From Dendrobium chrysotoxum (Eukaryota; Streptophyta; Magnoliopsida; Asparagales; Orchidaceae), in the NCBI GenBank assembly GCA_019925795.1, contig CM034301.1, positions 46,897,783 through 46,961,782 of the forward strand: a DNA stretch of 64,000 bases, read 5' to 3'. The notes beneath the pieces are model-generated. The model saw only the letters and a list, made by a program, of their open reading frames with translations. It was not told where the DNA came from and ran no database searches. The position numbers were made by a program, and so were the translations under genes. This document shows, one piece after another, positions 12,048 through 62,929 of the stretch; positions within the stretch are counted from its first letter, which is position 1; the number at the start of each line of letters is the position of its first letter.

Positions 12048-12273
12048 CAACACAACTCTCCAAACCATCCGCACAGATGGTGGAGGAGAGTATATAAATA
12101 ATAACTTCAATTCATACTGCAACCATTGGGGCATTCAACATCAATTCACCTATCTGTATACACAACACAACTCTCCAAACCATCCGCACAGATGGTGGAG
12201 GAGAGTATATAAATAATAACTTCAATTCATACTGCAACCATTGGGGCATTCAACATCAATTCACCTATCCATA
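12048..12273 (+). repeat. 115-bp tandem duplication in the integrase core
   Basis: Bases 12048-12158 are repeated from 12163 with few changes. The segment encodes the RTDGGGEY motif holding the second catalytic aspartate. Because 115 is not a multiple of three, it shifts the frame of everything after it. Confidence 0.9.
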
Positions 12274-14420
12274 TACACCCTCTCAAAACGGTGTGGCAGA
12301 ACGGAAAAATTGACACATTCTTGAAACTGTCCGGAGTCTCCTTATTCACCCACACGCTCCTTCCCATCTCTGGGTAGAAGCACTACATATGGCTATATAC
12401 TTAATCAATCGCCTTCTCACGCCCATTCTTCAAAACAACACGCCATTTCAATAAATATATAACAAACCTCCCACCTACACATATTTCAAAACCTTTGGCT
12501 GCCTATGTTATCCTTGGTTGCGACCTTATACCAAGTCAAAATTATCTCCTCTTTCCTTTCCATGTGTATTTATTGGATATGCTCAAACCCAAAAAGGATA
12601 TCGTTGTCTAGATATTATCATAAATCACATCTATGTATCTCGACATATTATCTTCAATGAAAGATATTTCCATTCAAACAACCTTAATCTATTTCCACTC
12701 ACTCAGCCCCTCCTACCACCTCTCTTCAAATTCCTCCTCTACTGCTTGTGCCCACATCACTAACTCACAATTTTTAATTCAACAAGTCATCTCTCAGCTC
12801 GCCTTCTCCTCCAAATCCCATCAGCCAGCCCAACTGTTCACCTTCCAGCTCATCATCAAATCCGCCTGCACTAATCTTTACTCCTCCATCCACCATACCC
12901 GTAATTCCGGTGCATCCAATGAAAACCCATTTTCAAACAGGCAATCTTAAGCCAAAATGAATTATTGATCTCACTCATCAGATTCTTGATATCGATCCCA
13001 CTACTTACACACAAGCTGCTAAGCATGCACATTGGCGTTCCGCCATGTCTCAAGAGTTCCAAGCTCTCCAATCACAAGGCACATGGGAACTTGTGCCATA
13101 TTCTCCTACTCAACATACACTTGGCTGTAAATGGATGTTCAAAACTAAATATAACTCTGATGGAACTGTCGCTCGTTACAAAGCTCGATTAGTTGCGTTA
13201 GGTTATAATCAAGAATTTGGATTAGATTACACAGAAACATTCAATCCTGTAGCTAAAATACCTACAGTTCGTATTTTATTAGTCATAACTTTATTTCATA
13301 ATTGGCCAATACGTCAATTAGACGTATCAAATGCTTTTTTACATGGTTCTCTCTCAAATATGGTCTACATGAAACAACCTACGGGTTTTGTCGACGAAAA
13401 CTTCCCCACACATTTATGTAAGCTGAACAAGGCCATATATGGTCTCAAACAGGCACCACGAAAGTGGTTTGAAACATTAACAGGTTTTCTTCATGAACTG
13501 GACTTCATCACTAGTCATTTAGATCCGTCTTTACTCATCTACCTGAAAAATGGTATTATCATGTATTTTTTAATTTACGTTGATGACATCATTCTAACAG
13601 GCAATAATACACAGTATATTACTACTCTCCTCAATCTCTTGCATCAGCGATTCAATATGCACAACTTAGGTACATTGACACAATTTCTTGGTATTACAGC
13701 TGAACCTACACCAACTGAACTAGTCCTGCATCAATCAAGATATGCTGAACGAATCCTGATGCATGCCGGAATGCTAAACAGCAAACTGGTATCAACTCCC
13801 CCTACACCAAAGACTACTTCATCTTCCGAGTCTCCTGCCTTCAACAACCCCAAGTTATATCGACAACTCGTGGGAGCACTTCAATACCTCACTCTCACAA
13901 GACCGGACATCACCTACAGCGTCAATAAGGCTTGTCAGCACATGCATCATCCAACTGATTCAAACTTTGAAGCTTTAAAACGGATTCTACGCTATCTTCG
14001 GGGATCACTACAATTCGGTTTACCAATTACTGCAGGATCCCTTACACTTTACACATGTACAAACTCTGACTGGGCCGGCGATCCTCAAGATCATAAATCA
14101 ACCACAGGATACTGCAACTTCTTGGGCTCTACTCCCATCTCATGGTGTGCAAAGAAACAATCCACAACAGCTCGATCCTCTACTGAAGCCGAATATAGAG
14201 CAATAGCTACGACTACGACAGAAATTATATGGCTTCGTCGGTTACTTCAAGAACTTCACTGTCCTCAACAACAACCCACAACACTATATTGTGACAACAC
14301 ATCTGTAATTGCTCTGGCAAATAATCCTGTTTATCATGCTTAAACCAAACATATTGATATTGACTATCACTTTATTCGGGAACACATAAAAAATCATTCT
14401 ATACAAATTCATCACATATC
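12274..14420 (+). pseudogene. copia integrase C-terminus, reverse transcriptase and RNase H remnant
   Basis: After the duplication the integrase tail reads SQNGVAERKN, then a stop, then LINRLLTP and PCVFIGYAQTQKGYRC. The longest open part is 13045-14343 (432 codons). It holds GTWELVPYSP, WMFKTKYNSDG, RLVALGYNQE, QLDVSNAFLHG, KAIYGLKQAPRKWFE, the catalytic LIYVDDIILTG, GALQYLTLTRPDI, then RNase H with SDWAGDPQDHKSTTGYCNF, STEAEYRAIA and CDNTSVIALANNPVYH. The last open stretch ends in TAA where the family has histidine or arginine, and TKHIDIDYHFIRE is still readable beyond it. The reverse transcriptase core is the best preserved part of the element. Confidence 0.95.
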
Positions 14421-14529
14421 TTCAAAAGATCAATTAGCTGACTGTTTACTAAATCCTTATCCATATCTAGTTTCAAATATCTGGCTAATAAACTCATTGT
14501 CACAATTGTGCCATCAGTTTGTCGGGGTA

Positions 14530-14753
14530 TGTTAACAGATAAGCATAAGGAGACACATATTTAGTATGAAGTCTTGTACAGTTGTCATTTCTGTTAAAGA
14601 TATGTATGAACATCTATTGTAAAGTCTATATATATTCATGTTTACCCAGAGGAAAAGGGCAATATACAAAAAAAGATTTTCTCAGTCTCTTGTTCTCTTC
14701 TTCTTGTTCCTTTGTTGTTTTCTCTGCCAGCTTAACCGCATTGCAGGTTAACA
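14530..14753 (+). repeat. 3' LTR of the copia element
   Basis: It is 224 bp, begins TGTTAACA and ends GTTAACA. It is preceded by the short purine run GTCGGGGTA, the likely polypurine tract. Confidence 0.93.
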
Positions 14754-16517
14754 GATATGGTCATTATTATTCTTTACTTAGTAAAGAACGTAATAAGAAT
14801 TATCATAATTATAAGTATAATAGAAAAAGAGGAGAACGCGGCACAATCGGAAAGCAGCAGTCAAAAACTTCATAAAATCATTCTCGGGACCCAACAACAT
14901 CCCGAAGTCCTCGGCCGTCGATTATTTTTCCAGCTAGGCGGATGAAAAGGGCGAGTGCCCCCCCTTACCTGCCCTCGCGGGGAGGAGACACCGGAAGGCT
15001 GCCGAAATTTCCCCGCAAGACTATCAAGCTTGATAAATTTCCAAAAGTCATTAGGAGAGTAAATTTGGAAGTGGATTTCATAGAAATAATTTAATTGAAA
15101 CTAAACTAATTTAAAATACTTGCTTTAAGCTCTAAAATAATCAAATTAAATAATTGACCAAACTTATCAAATAATTTAAGTTAACTGTAATAATACAATC
15201 TGATTAACATTAACTGAGCAAATTATAATTAAAATTTTAATTTAATTCCTAATACTAATAATAAATTTAATAAATTAAATGACTAATCAACTCACTTAAA
15301 TAAGCTAAATTAAAATTAAAATCTTATCTAAATAAACAAATTTAAAATTGAATACAAAATAGAATTAACTAATATAACTGAATGAAAATCAGAAACTTAC
15401 CAAAACATGATCAGTTAGATCTTTTTGTTTGATTCAAGAGCTAATTGGACGATTGATTTGAAACTTAAACTAAAGATCAAACTTAAATTAAGGTTGAAAC
15501 CTATTTCAATTGTAATTTGTTTTTGACTTAAAATCTTTAAATTAAATCAAGTAAAAGAAAATTTAATTAATTTGAAACTTTAATCACGTTGAGTAAATCA
15601 AAATTTAAAATCACTTAATTGGAAAAACCAACTAACTAATTAGATAACTACACTTTAAGTTGATTAATCGAACCAACTAATTGAAATCAGAAGCTGTCAA
15701 GGTTATTAAAATCAACTATACATAAATGAATAACTAATTGAAATTAAAGCTCTAAATTAAAATATGTTAATGGATTAATTAATTTAGCAAATGAAATTTA
15801 AATCCAATTAATAATTAAATCAAAACTTTAAATAAATTAATTGAACAAATTGTAAAATACATTTTTTATTAATGAGCCGAGCAATTGAATTCAAATTAAA
15901 ACTCAATTTTAATTTTAATTAATCAACTTAATTAATTAATGCAATTAATTAAATCAAAATAAAACATAAAATTAAAAGAGCATTAAATCAATATTTTTTC
16001 ATTATCCAATCAACCTAAGTATAAGCTACTTAGCAGCTCTCAAACACAAAAGCTCTCCAATAGCTCTCAAACAACTCTCCAATAAACAAACCCAAACTCA
16101 CTCAGACCCTCGACAGTAGCTCCTGCAGCTACCTGTGAGCTCCCTAAATTGCTCGTAGAAAATTGCTGCCTACGAGCACCTGCAAGCAAACAGGCAAAAG
16201 TCAGCATGCCAATAAAATAATTAAATTAATGCTGAAAGTAGTAAACTAACTACTGCTGGCAAAATAAAGTGCTAGATGAATGACTACTATAGTAGGAAAA
16301 AGCTACGAGCACAAGACAACAAACACACTACTGAAAGCTATGGTATAAAATAAACTGCTGGCAAGTAAGTATCAAAACCACAATTTAATGTCAAATTAGC
16401 AAACAACTACAAACCCTTGGGCTACTTCTAAGCAAAGCAGTAAGACCCGCGCGTTAAGGAACTTCTAAATGAATGACCCTAAATCCAAAACTTAAATCTT
16501 GGGTAGCCTTGTTTATA
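14754..16517. other. AT-rich non-genic DNA
   Basis: No gene is recognised. Bases 14835-15010 are GC-richer with no known match. Bases 15050-16000 are very AT-rich, built of AATTAA-type words. Bases 16020-16200 repeat AGCTCTC and TACGAGCA words. Confidence 0.4.
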
Positions 16518-16738
16518 GGCCTCGTTTGTTTCTCCTTAATTATGCTGTTTTCAGTTTAAATCGACAAAAATAGTTACTGTGTGTTGTTTGTTAACACGCC
16601 TTTTGTAAAATCTCTTTTCATATATCTCTATAATACTGTCGATCTCAAAAGAAAAAAAATGATGCTTACCCAAACTCCGCTTACTCCGTTTCTTTAAACT
16701 CCGCTTATGCAAAAGGAATGCTGCAACCAAACGAGGCC
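16518..16738. mobile_element. MITE, 221 bp
   Basis: The left end is GGCCTCGTTTG and the right end is its exact complement CAAACGAGGCC. The inverted match continues loosely (TTTCTCC against GCTGCAAC). Flanking copies of ATA (16515-16517 and 16739-16741) look like a 3-bp target duplication, suggesting a Tourist/PIF-Harbinger type. It has no coding capacity. Confidence 0.8.
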
Positions 16739-17555
16739 ATAAGAACTAGGTTGTAAGACCCACTACCCGGCAACTTCTAATAGGAGTCATAAGTCCAACC
16801 TCTAAGAAAAATATTTAGGTAATAACATAATCCTAGACCCCTCATCCGGGCATCCTAGTCTATAGGGCTAGGCTATAAGACCCACCATACTGACTACTCA
16901 GCTTACAGGGTTATGTTGTAAGACCCGTCATCAGCAACTTCTAAGGAAGCCATAAGACCTATCCAACCAAAAATCTTCGGGCCACCTCTAATAGAGACCG
17001 TAAAACCCACTATTATGGCTACTTTCAAATGAAGGCCGCAAGGCCCTACCCAAATTCAATTATATGGGTCCTACCCAAATTCAATTATATGGGCCCAACC
17101 CAAATTAAATTAAACTAAAATCCACACATCTCCACTTCAGACTACTCGGGATCCCTGAGAGGAGGCATCACATGGCTGCTAATCAGATTCCCTGGACACT
17201 ACAATCAATGATTATTAGTGTTGGTAGATTGAACCATGGGATCTTAATCAGGTGTACCTTCATCCCCCCATAACTAAGTCTGGAACTTTGTTGCACATTC
17301 TCACACTCCTTGCACGAAGTTAAGTGTATTTCATCCTTAATCGAGAGTACTCTTCTAATATGTTAGGAGAGGTAATTAACTATGAGGGCTTACGCTCATA
17401 GGAAGTAGAACCCAGATCTAAATAAACCCTGACACTGCTCTCAGGAGAAATTTGGTTAAATATTAAATCAATCTAACTCTGGAAAAATTAAAGAGAACCG
17501 TAAATTCATGAGAGTGAGGTTCACACTTGTTAAAAGATTTTTTCAAAGCGAACAA
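16739..17555. repeat. Degenerate TAAGACCC-type repeats
   Basis: A word close to TAAGACCCAC recurs near 16442, 16755, 16879, 16921, 16953, 17010 and 17037, interleaved with variants of AACTTCTAA. At 17050-17110 a 30-base unit around CCAAATTCAATTATATGGG is repeated in tandem. Bases 17350-17401 hold the hairpin pair homologous to 7061-7113. Confidence 0.5.
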
Positions 17556-20110
17556 CATCAATCACAAATAAGCATTTAAATTTATTAACTTTAATTACCT
17601 GAGTTTTGAGACAGCATATGTGAAATGATTTTAAAGTCATCCTGATATGTTGACTTCACTTCTACTTATGTCTCTCTTTTTGCCTCCCACACCCTCTTAT
17701 AGCGAGTAAGGCCAGAATCTCTCCCATATCTATATTAAGTAAATGGGGTCAGAAGAATACGTGCAGTGCTACATAACCTTTGACACCTGCTTTTAACAAG
17801 TTGGGCCAGAATCTCTATCACATCTGCCCTAAGTAGATAGGGTCATAATAAAACATTCAAGGCCAATGTCGCATAATATAGAGTGCACTCTTCCACATTC
17901 AGAATATCTCTAATAACATGTTATGCACAGTGCAAAGGCAATGTGATAGCAATTAAAATAAAAATCTAATGCAATATCAAACTAATATATTAATTGCGTG
18001 TAAAAACCCACATTGCATTTATACCAATATACTCACAAAACTTTTTCTATTTCATTTTTCAATTTAGAGGGGCATTCACATGAATATTTTAAGACATTTC
18101 ATAACTACTGTGATTGTTGAAAAAGCCTTAATAAGAATATATACTTAGATATTTGCGTAAGAAAAATCAAATGTTAAAAATTTACTTTCTTATAATCAAA
18201 ACGTTCAAAATAGGGCATACAATCACATATAAAATATTACGAGTGAAATCTTAATAAATACAAAAATAACACATTTTAATTCATAACTATTCATAAAACA
18301 ATGAAAATTAAAATCAAAGATAGGGGTTCAGAACTCTACATGCTGCTCTGTAATTTTTGTAAGTAGCCTGATGAACAAATCCTGAGATTTAACCTCCAAA
18401 TCTCTCTCTCCTCTTTCCTCTTCTCTCGTCCTCTTCTTTCCTCTTTTCCTCTTTTATTCGACTAGGACTGGGTGAAAATGAATTGCGCAAATGATTTTAG
18501 ATACTTTATTTCTTCAAATCCATTAACCCAACCCAGCGTCGTTGCGCTCATCTCCCCAATGTCGCAATACCCCCAAAGAATCTTCCAAATTCTCTAAGAA
18601 TATCCTTACCTGAAACTCGACGTTGCAACGCACGACCCAAACCTAATTTTTTCTACATTTTTCTGACAGCTCAATGCCGCAACACTGCAAATCTTGGCGC
18701 CCGCAAAATAATTTTTCAACTTAGAATTTTTACTTGTTCAACCCAACCCTGGCTACTTACAACCCCATTAAACATTCTAAAGCTTATAGTTACACATTGC
18801 ATCAATCACAAATAAGCATTTAACTTTATTAACTTTAATTGCCTGAGTTTTAAGACAACATATGTGAAATGATTTTAAAGTCATCCTGATATGTTGACTT
18901 CACTTCTACTTATGTCTCTCTTTTTGCCTCCCACACCCGCTTATAGAGAGTGAGGCTAGAATCTCTCCTATATCTACATTAAGTAAATGGGGCCAGAAGA
19001 ATACATACAGTATTACATAGCCTTCGACATATGCTTTCAATAAATGGGGCCAGAATCTCTATCACATCTGCCCTAAGCAGATAGTGTCAGAATAAAACAT
19101 TCAAGGCCCTTGTCACATAATATAGAGTGCACTCTTCCACCAATGACATGTTATGCACAGTGCAAAGGCAATGTGATAGTAATTAAAATAAAATCTAATG
19201 CAATATCCAACTAATACATGAATTGCTTGTAAAAACCCACATTGCATTTATCCCAGTATACTTACTAAACTTTTTTCTATTTCATTTTTCAATTTAAAGG
19301 GGAATTCACATGAATATTTAAGACTTTCACATAACTATTGTGATTGTCAGAAAAGCATTAAACGAAATATATACTTAGAAATTCGTGTAACAAAAACCAA
19401 CTGTTAAAAATTTATTTTCTTATAATCAAAACGTTCAAAATAAGGCATACAACCACATATAAAACGTTACGGGTGAAAATTTAATAAATTTGAGAATAAC
19501 ACATTTTAATTCATAACTTTTCATAAAACAACAAAAATTAAAATCAGAGATAGGGGTTCATAAATCTACATGTTGCTATGTAATTTTCCTAACTAGCCCG
19601 ACGAACGAATCCCGAGATTTGACCTCTGAAACTCTCTCTCCTTCTCTTTCCTCTTCTCTCATCCTCTTCTCTTCTCCAGCTCTGGCTAGGACTGGGTGAA
19701 AATGAATTGTGCAAATGATTTTAGATATTTTATTGTGTAAAATTCATTAACTTGACCCAGCATCGTTGCACTCACCTCCCGAATGCCGCAATACCTCAAA
19801 GAATCTTCCAAATTCTCTCAGAACATCTTGAAACTCAGCATTGCAATGCACGACCCATACCTAATTTTTTCTCCATGTTTTCGAGAGCTCGATGCCACAA
19901 CGCTGCCAACCTTGGCACTTGCAAAACAATTTTCCAACTTAGAATTTTCACTTTTCCAACCCAACCCTCACTACTCACAACCCTATTAAACATTCTAAAG
20001 CTTATAATTACACATTGCATCAATCACAAATAAGCATTTAACTCTATTAACTTTAATTAGCTGAGCTTCAAAACAGCATATGTGATGATTTTAAAGTCAT
20101 CATGATATGT
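17556..20110. repeat. 1.2-kb tandem repeat, two full units and the start of a third
   Basis: Units start with CATCAATCACAAATAAGCAT at 17556 (diverged just upstream), 18800 and 20018, giving lengths of 1244 and 1218 bp. The third copy breaks off after about 90 bases. Shared landmarks in order are CTGATATGTTGACTTCACTT, TTTTTGCCTCCCACACCC, GGGGCCAGAA, TCTCTCTCCT and a CG-rich block of rephrased CAGCGTCGTTGCGCTC and GCCGCAA words. There is no coding capacity. It may be old unequal recombination in a non-coding retroelement. Confidence 0.85.
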
Positions 20111-21621
20111 TTTACATCAAGATATCCTGATGCAATATTTTTCCCATATAAACTCCTAATAAAACCTAGAGTCTCTAATTCCTCATATCAACAACTAAAA
20201 AATCAATTGAAACTATTTCTCCACAACATGTGAGATACACAATGAGTCCAATTCAAACACTACTTGAAGTACTAATTGACCAACAAAAGTTAATATTTAC
20301 ACATTCAATAAAAGTATTATCAACAAACTAACTATTAGAAGTATTGTATGTCAGAATATTTATAGCAATACAGAGTTAAAATCATAATTTTGTACAAGGA
20401 TCTACATAATATACAAATAAAAGAATGTAGCAAAATATATCATAATTCTTACATGAAAAGCCTTAAAAATGAAAATAAATAAAAAAAATTGCAATGTTTG
20501 ACCCAGTTGAAATAACACACTACTTAAGTGATGTTATAAAAGTCCACTCTTTGCCTCATTTAAAAAAAAATGAGATTATAAAGTAGGTAATATATGCTTG
20601 GTCTTATTTGGTTGTAATAAAAATTGTAAGAGACATATGGTACAGTGATAATTCTCAAGACGCCCTATGAGACGCAAATGATGATCCCTCAATCTTGGAT
20701 ATTCATTTAAATATTTAAATGCCTTAATAACATTAAATTGAGTAATATTAAGCTCATTGAAACACTCATTAAAATTATTAGCATGTAATATTCTAATAAT
20801 TTTTTTTCATAAATTATCTCATTAAATTTTTAAATCTTTACTATTTGATTTGAGCTTACCTAAAATTGGTTTATTTTCTTAGGCCCTGAAAACGAAAAGA
20901 AAACAAAATTTTTAAGGAATAGAAACAAAACTTCATTTGATTGAGAAAAGAATGAGTGAAAAATATTGTTATTTGTTGTTCCGTTTATCAAAAGTAAGAG
21001 CACTTAATTGAAAACAAGTAATTTTCTCTTATTAAAAAAAAAAGTAATTTTCTCTTACTTTTAACTAATATTTGGAGAAATTGTATTGATAAAAACAAAT
21101 GCTTATATTTTCTAAATAAATTTAGTTCTCTTAATGATAATGAAACCAAAATCTCTCTCTCTCTCTCTCTCTAATATTTGCATTACGTAGACGACACCCA
21201 ACAATCTGCCAAACAAAATTCCAAACGGTAGGCAATTAAACAAATCAGGCAGAGACAAACAAAAAAAATAGACCAATTTGAAATTCTTTTTTGTTTTGAT
21301 GAATTTATTATATTTAAGTGAGAATTTAACTCTTAATGGGACACAATAAAAAAATATTCATAGGACCAACCCTACTTACTGAGACAAGAAATTATTGTTA
21401 TTTTTTAATTCCATTAATCCCGCCTAACATCCACTACAAATTTGCATTTTCAGAAAAAAAATAAATAATATTCTGCCAATCTTTTCCGGCCCATTTATGC
21501 TTTCAGCAGGTATGAATAAACTTGGAAGATGATGGTGCGCGTGCCTCAAGCATAAAGTTCAAAAAAAGCAGCTTAAATAATTGATAATTATTTCGGGCTT
21601 ACATATTACAGCATCAACAAG
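20111..21621. other. AT-rich non-genic DNA with a CT microsatellite
   Basis: A (CT)n tract lies near 21150-21172. Nothing else is recognised. This is the downstream flank of the DUF1664 gene. Confidence 0.4.
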
Positions 21622-21741
21622 GAGAGATTATTACGTGCGGCATCCGCACCGGATGCGAATCCAGATTCACCATATTATCCGGATGCACTGGCCCTGGTTG
21701 ACTTGGCGGCGAATCCGAACGACACACGTAATAATTTTTCC
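21622..21741. mobile_element. Small MITE-like element, 120 bp
   Basis: The ends GAGAGATTATTACGTGCGG and, on the other strand, GGAAAAATTATTACGTGTGT are inverted copies with a perfect ATTATTACGTG core. ACAAG flanks both sides (21617-21621 and 21742-21746). The interior contains the hairpin GCATCCG/CGGATGC. It sits in the 3' flank or 3' UTR of the gene. Confidence 0.6.
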
Positions 21742-21805
21742 ACAAGAAGACAATCTAACAGAGTTTTCATAAAAAGAAAGAAGAGAATGTGGTCGCTGTG
21801 AGCAA

Positions 21806-21811
21806 TTTATT
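21806..21811 (-). terminator. Possible poly(A) signal of the DUF1664 gene
   Basis: TTTATT on the plus strand reads AATAAA on the minus strand, about 300 bases after the stop codon. It is one of several candidates in AT-rich DNA. Confidence 0.25.
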
Positions 21812-22106
21812 TCGGTAGACGCGGCTCGTCTTCAAATAAGCATCTCATGTTTTCAAGGAACTGAACGTAGATAAAAAATTTTTGCTCAGTCAAACTGGGC
21901 TTGTGAACACCCCGACCCACAAACAAGGATGAGCGATATCTCAATCATTAATACCCTATACATGAATAGAATATGGTTGCAACTTACAAAAACTGTGCTC
22001 AGATGATAATAACAAATTTAGAGCAACCTTCCTCGAAGGAACTAAATTGGTTGTGTAAATAAAAGAAAAGAAGAAGTTATCATTCTTACTAAGGATGGAA
22101 GATGCA

Positions 22107-61033
<38,927 letters not shown>

Positions 61034-61131
61034 CGCTGAACGCAAAACCCTAGAGAACCTCAGATGGTCCGATTGGCGTTCTTAGCACCATTCTCCTCGC
61101 GGTTGGATACGTATCAAGAGCTAAAACTCCC
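61034..61131 (-). promoter_or_regulatory. Leader and core promoter of the DUF1664 gene
   Basis: Only about 100 bases separate the ATG from a DNA transposon. They hold a telo-box (AAACCCTA at 61045-61052 on the plus strand), common near starts of broadly expressed plant genes, and CCAAT (61072-61076, complement). No TATA box is evident. Confidence 0.5.
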
Positions 61132-62094
61132 CAGGGGCTGTTTGGTATCGGATTTATCGTCGGATTTAAGTCGGATTTACCCTAAATTCAGCCAAACGGT
61201 TTTACAGCGCGCGGTAAATAGCGGGGATTCGATAAATCCCGGATTTACGGCTTAAATTCCAGATTTACTAAACCTCTCGGTTCGGCGGATTTAACAGGGT
61301 TTAAAAAGTGGTGGAAAACTTACCCGCAGCGCCCGTGTCGTGAAACTCAATAGTCGCCCTTATTTACCATAGAAGCGCGCGAAAGGGAGAACCTTCACAG
61401 CCAACAAGCTCCCGTTGTTGCTTCCGATCAAAATGTCGTAACTTCCGACCCGACAGTAAAGGAAGGTCGTCGAAGGAGCGAAGTCGAACAGCCACGAAGG
61501 AGCCGAAGTAGCGACGCGTGCAATCTCTACACCTCCTGCGAAGCAACCAAGCCGAAACAGCGACGAAGAGAAAAGATGAAAGGCAAACCCTAAACGCCTC
61601 TAAGTTATTAGTGATTAACTTAATTAATATAAGTAATACAATTAATAATTAAGTTAATTAATTTAATTAATAGTATAATTAGTGCATAAATTAATCATCT
61701 AATTTAACTTAATTGAGTAATTAATGATATAATTAGTAATTAAATATTAATATAATGATCTTATTTAATACTTCATTTGACATTTTGATCCATATTAGCT
61801 TGTAATTTACTTTTTATTGAATTTTTGGTCATTTTGTATGAACTAAAGTTGGTTTTATTATATTTTATGCAATGATCTTGATTTCATAAATATCTCTTTT
61901 AAATTTAAATTCTTAACCGCCATAAATCCGGATATATGTTACCAAACAGTTTCTCAAAATTTAACAGGATTTAATATTTGACATATCAAACAGTTTTTAG
62001 GATTTAACACATTTCGAATTTACTAAATTCGGATTTATAGGATTTACCAAATCCCACTAAAGTTAAATCCCGCTTATTGCCAAACAGCCCCCTA
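61132..62094. mobile_element. Non-autonomous DNA transposon next to the promoter
   Basis: The left end CAGGGGCTGTTTGG and right end, read inverted, TAGGGGGCTGTTTGG form terminal inverted repeats. Both sides carry many subterminal GGATTTA and CGGATTTA words (for example 61146-61180, 61230-61300 and 61965-62070). The centre (61370-61600) is GC-rich without recognised coding. No target duplication is clear, so hAT or PIF/Harbinger cannot be decided. Confidence 0.78.
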
Positions 62095-62165
62095 GGGTTT
62101 TGTCCTCCAAGCACGATAAGCAAACAACAGGCATTGGAAAGGTACTTGGGCTTCTTTTTTTTTTC

Positions 62166-62209
62166 AGGAGCGGGGGCAGGGGCGGGGGCAGGGGCGAGGG
62201 TGGGGGCCT
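62166..62209 (+). repeat. G-run cluster, possible G-quadruplex
   Basis: Repeated GGGGGCAGGGGC units give at least six runs of four or five G in 44 bases. Confidence 0.85.
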
Positions 62210-62860
62210 GTTGGTTAAGAAAGATATTTACTAATTATGATGACATGAAACAAAATAAATGGCGAGTGTAAAAAAATTTCTTCTATTAATAGTTGAAACA
62301 AAACAAGTATAACTGTTATAACACACAGATCGTATTTGAAATAAGGAAACTTATGATATGATACTTCGGATATGATAATACATGATTATTTTAATAATGT
62401 TATTGATATATCATCAAAAAAAATATCTTCATCAGGCACGAATCTCGAGGCAAAATCAAGTTGGAATCTTCAAAAATTAAATCGGAGATCATATGAATTC
62501 CGATTTAAGCAAACTTACAGTTGAACTGAACATCTCAAAAATACGAGCCCAACGACACCAAATTTGGCTCAATCCGAGCCCAAATGAGTCCAAATCAAAG
62601 ACTCAATGCACATTTGGAAGGTTCAAATCATAATCTGAATTACCAAACGATTTTCAAACGTGACATGCTTATAGTCGAATCGAGCGACTCGACGAGACGA
62701 GTCCAACAAGCCCAGGATCGCTGAATTTTGATATCATTAAGGCATTCACATGACTATTAAACAGTCCACGATCAAGGGGATAAATATCGAGTGTCCATTC
62801 AAACCACTCTCATTTTGACATTGATCCTCCAAATATTTACAAGACATGTCACTCTCAAAA
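62210..62860. other. Non-genic DNA, LTR-like phrasing
   Basis: Bases 62430-62800 contain text such as CAAATTTGGCTCAATCCGAG and ATTTGGAAGGTTCAAATC, which reads like retroelement LTR, leading into the TATA box below. No ends were found. Confidence 0.35.
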
Positions 62861-62863
62861 AAC

Positions 62864-62872
62864 TATAAATAG
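62864..62872 (+). promoter_or_regulatory. TATA box upstream of the minisatellite
   Basis: TATAAATAG followed by CCCCCATTCTTCTC, a phrasing common at the transcription start of LTRs. It lies 37 bases before an ATG at 62909. Confidence 0.5.
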
Positions 62873-62929
62873 CCCCCATTCTTCTCATGAGAGGGAGGGA
62901 GGTAGAAAATGGAGGAAGAGAAGGGAAGA

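Larger units (their letters stand above)
10031..14753 (+). mobile_element. Ty1/copia LTR retrotransposon, degenerate but complete in outline
   Basis: The 4.7 kb element has two LTRs of about 224 bp, an initiator tRNA-Met primer site, and copia-order gag, protease, integrase, reverse transcriptase and RNase H. Flanks are GAGAT (10026-10030) and GATAT (14754-14758), probably a 5-bp target duplication with one change. The LTRs differ at about 20 positions of 223, mostly transitions, so the insertion is old. The frame is broken by stops (10618, 11101, 11413, 12043), by shifts around the zinc knuckle, and by a 115-bp tandem duplication in integrase. Short LTRs and compact size resemble the Ale/Retrofit lineage; that placement is an inference. 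Confidence 0.95.

Noticed and set aside
61034..61060. bZIP transcription factor identity for the DUF1664 gene
   Set aside because: The title is common for the family, but no basic DNA-binding region precedes a leucine zipper in the reconstructed protein.
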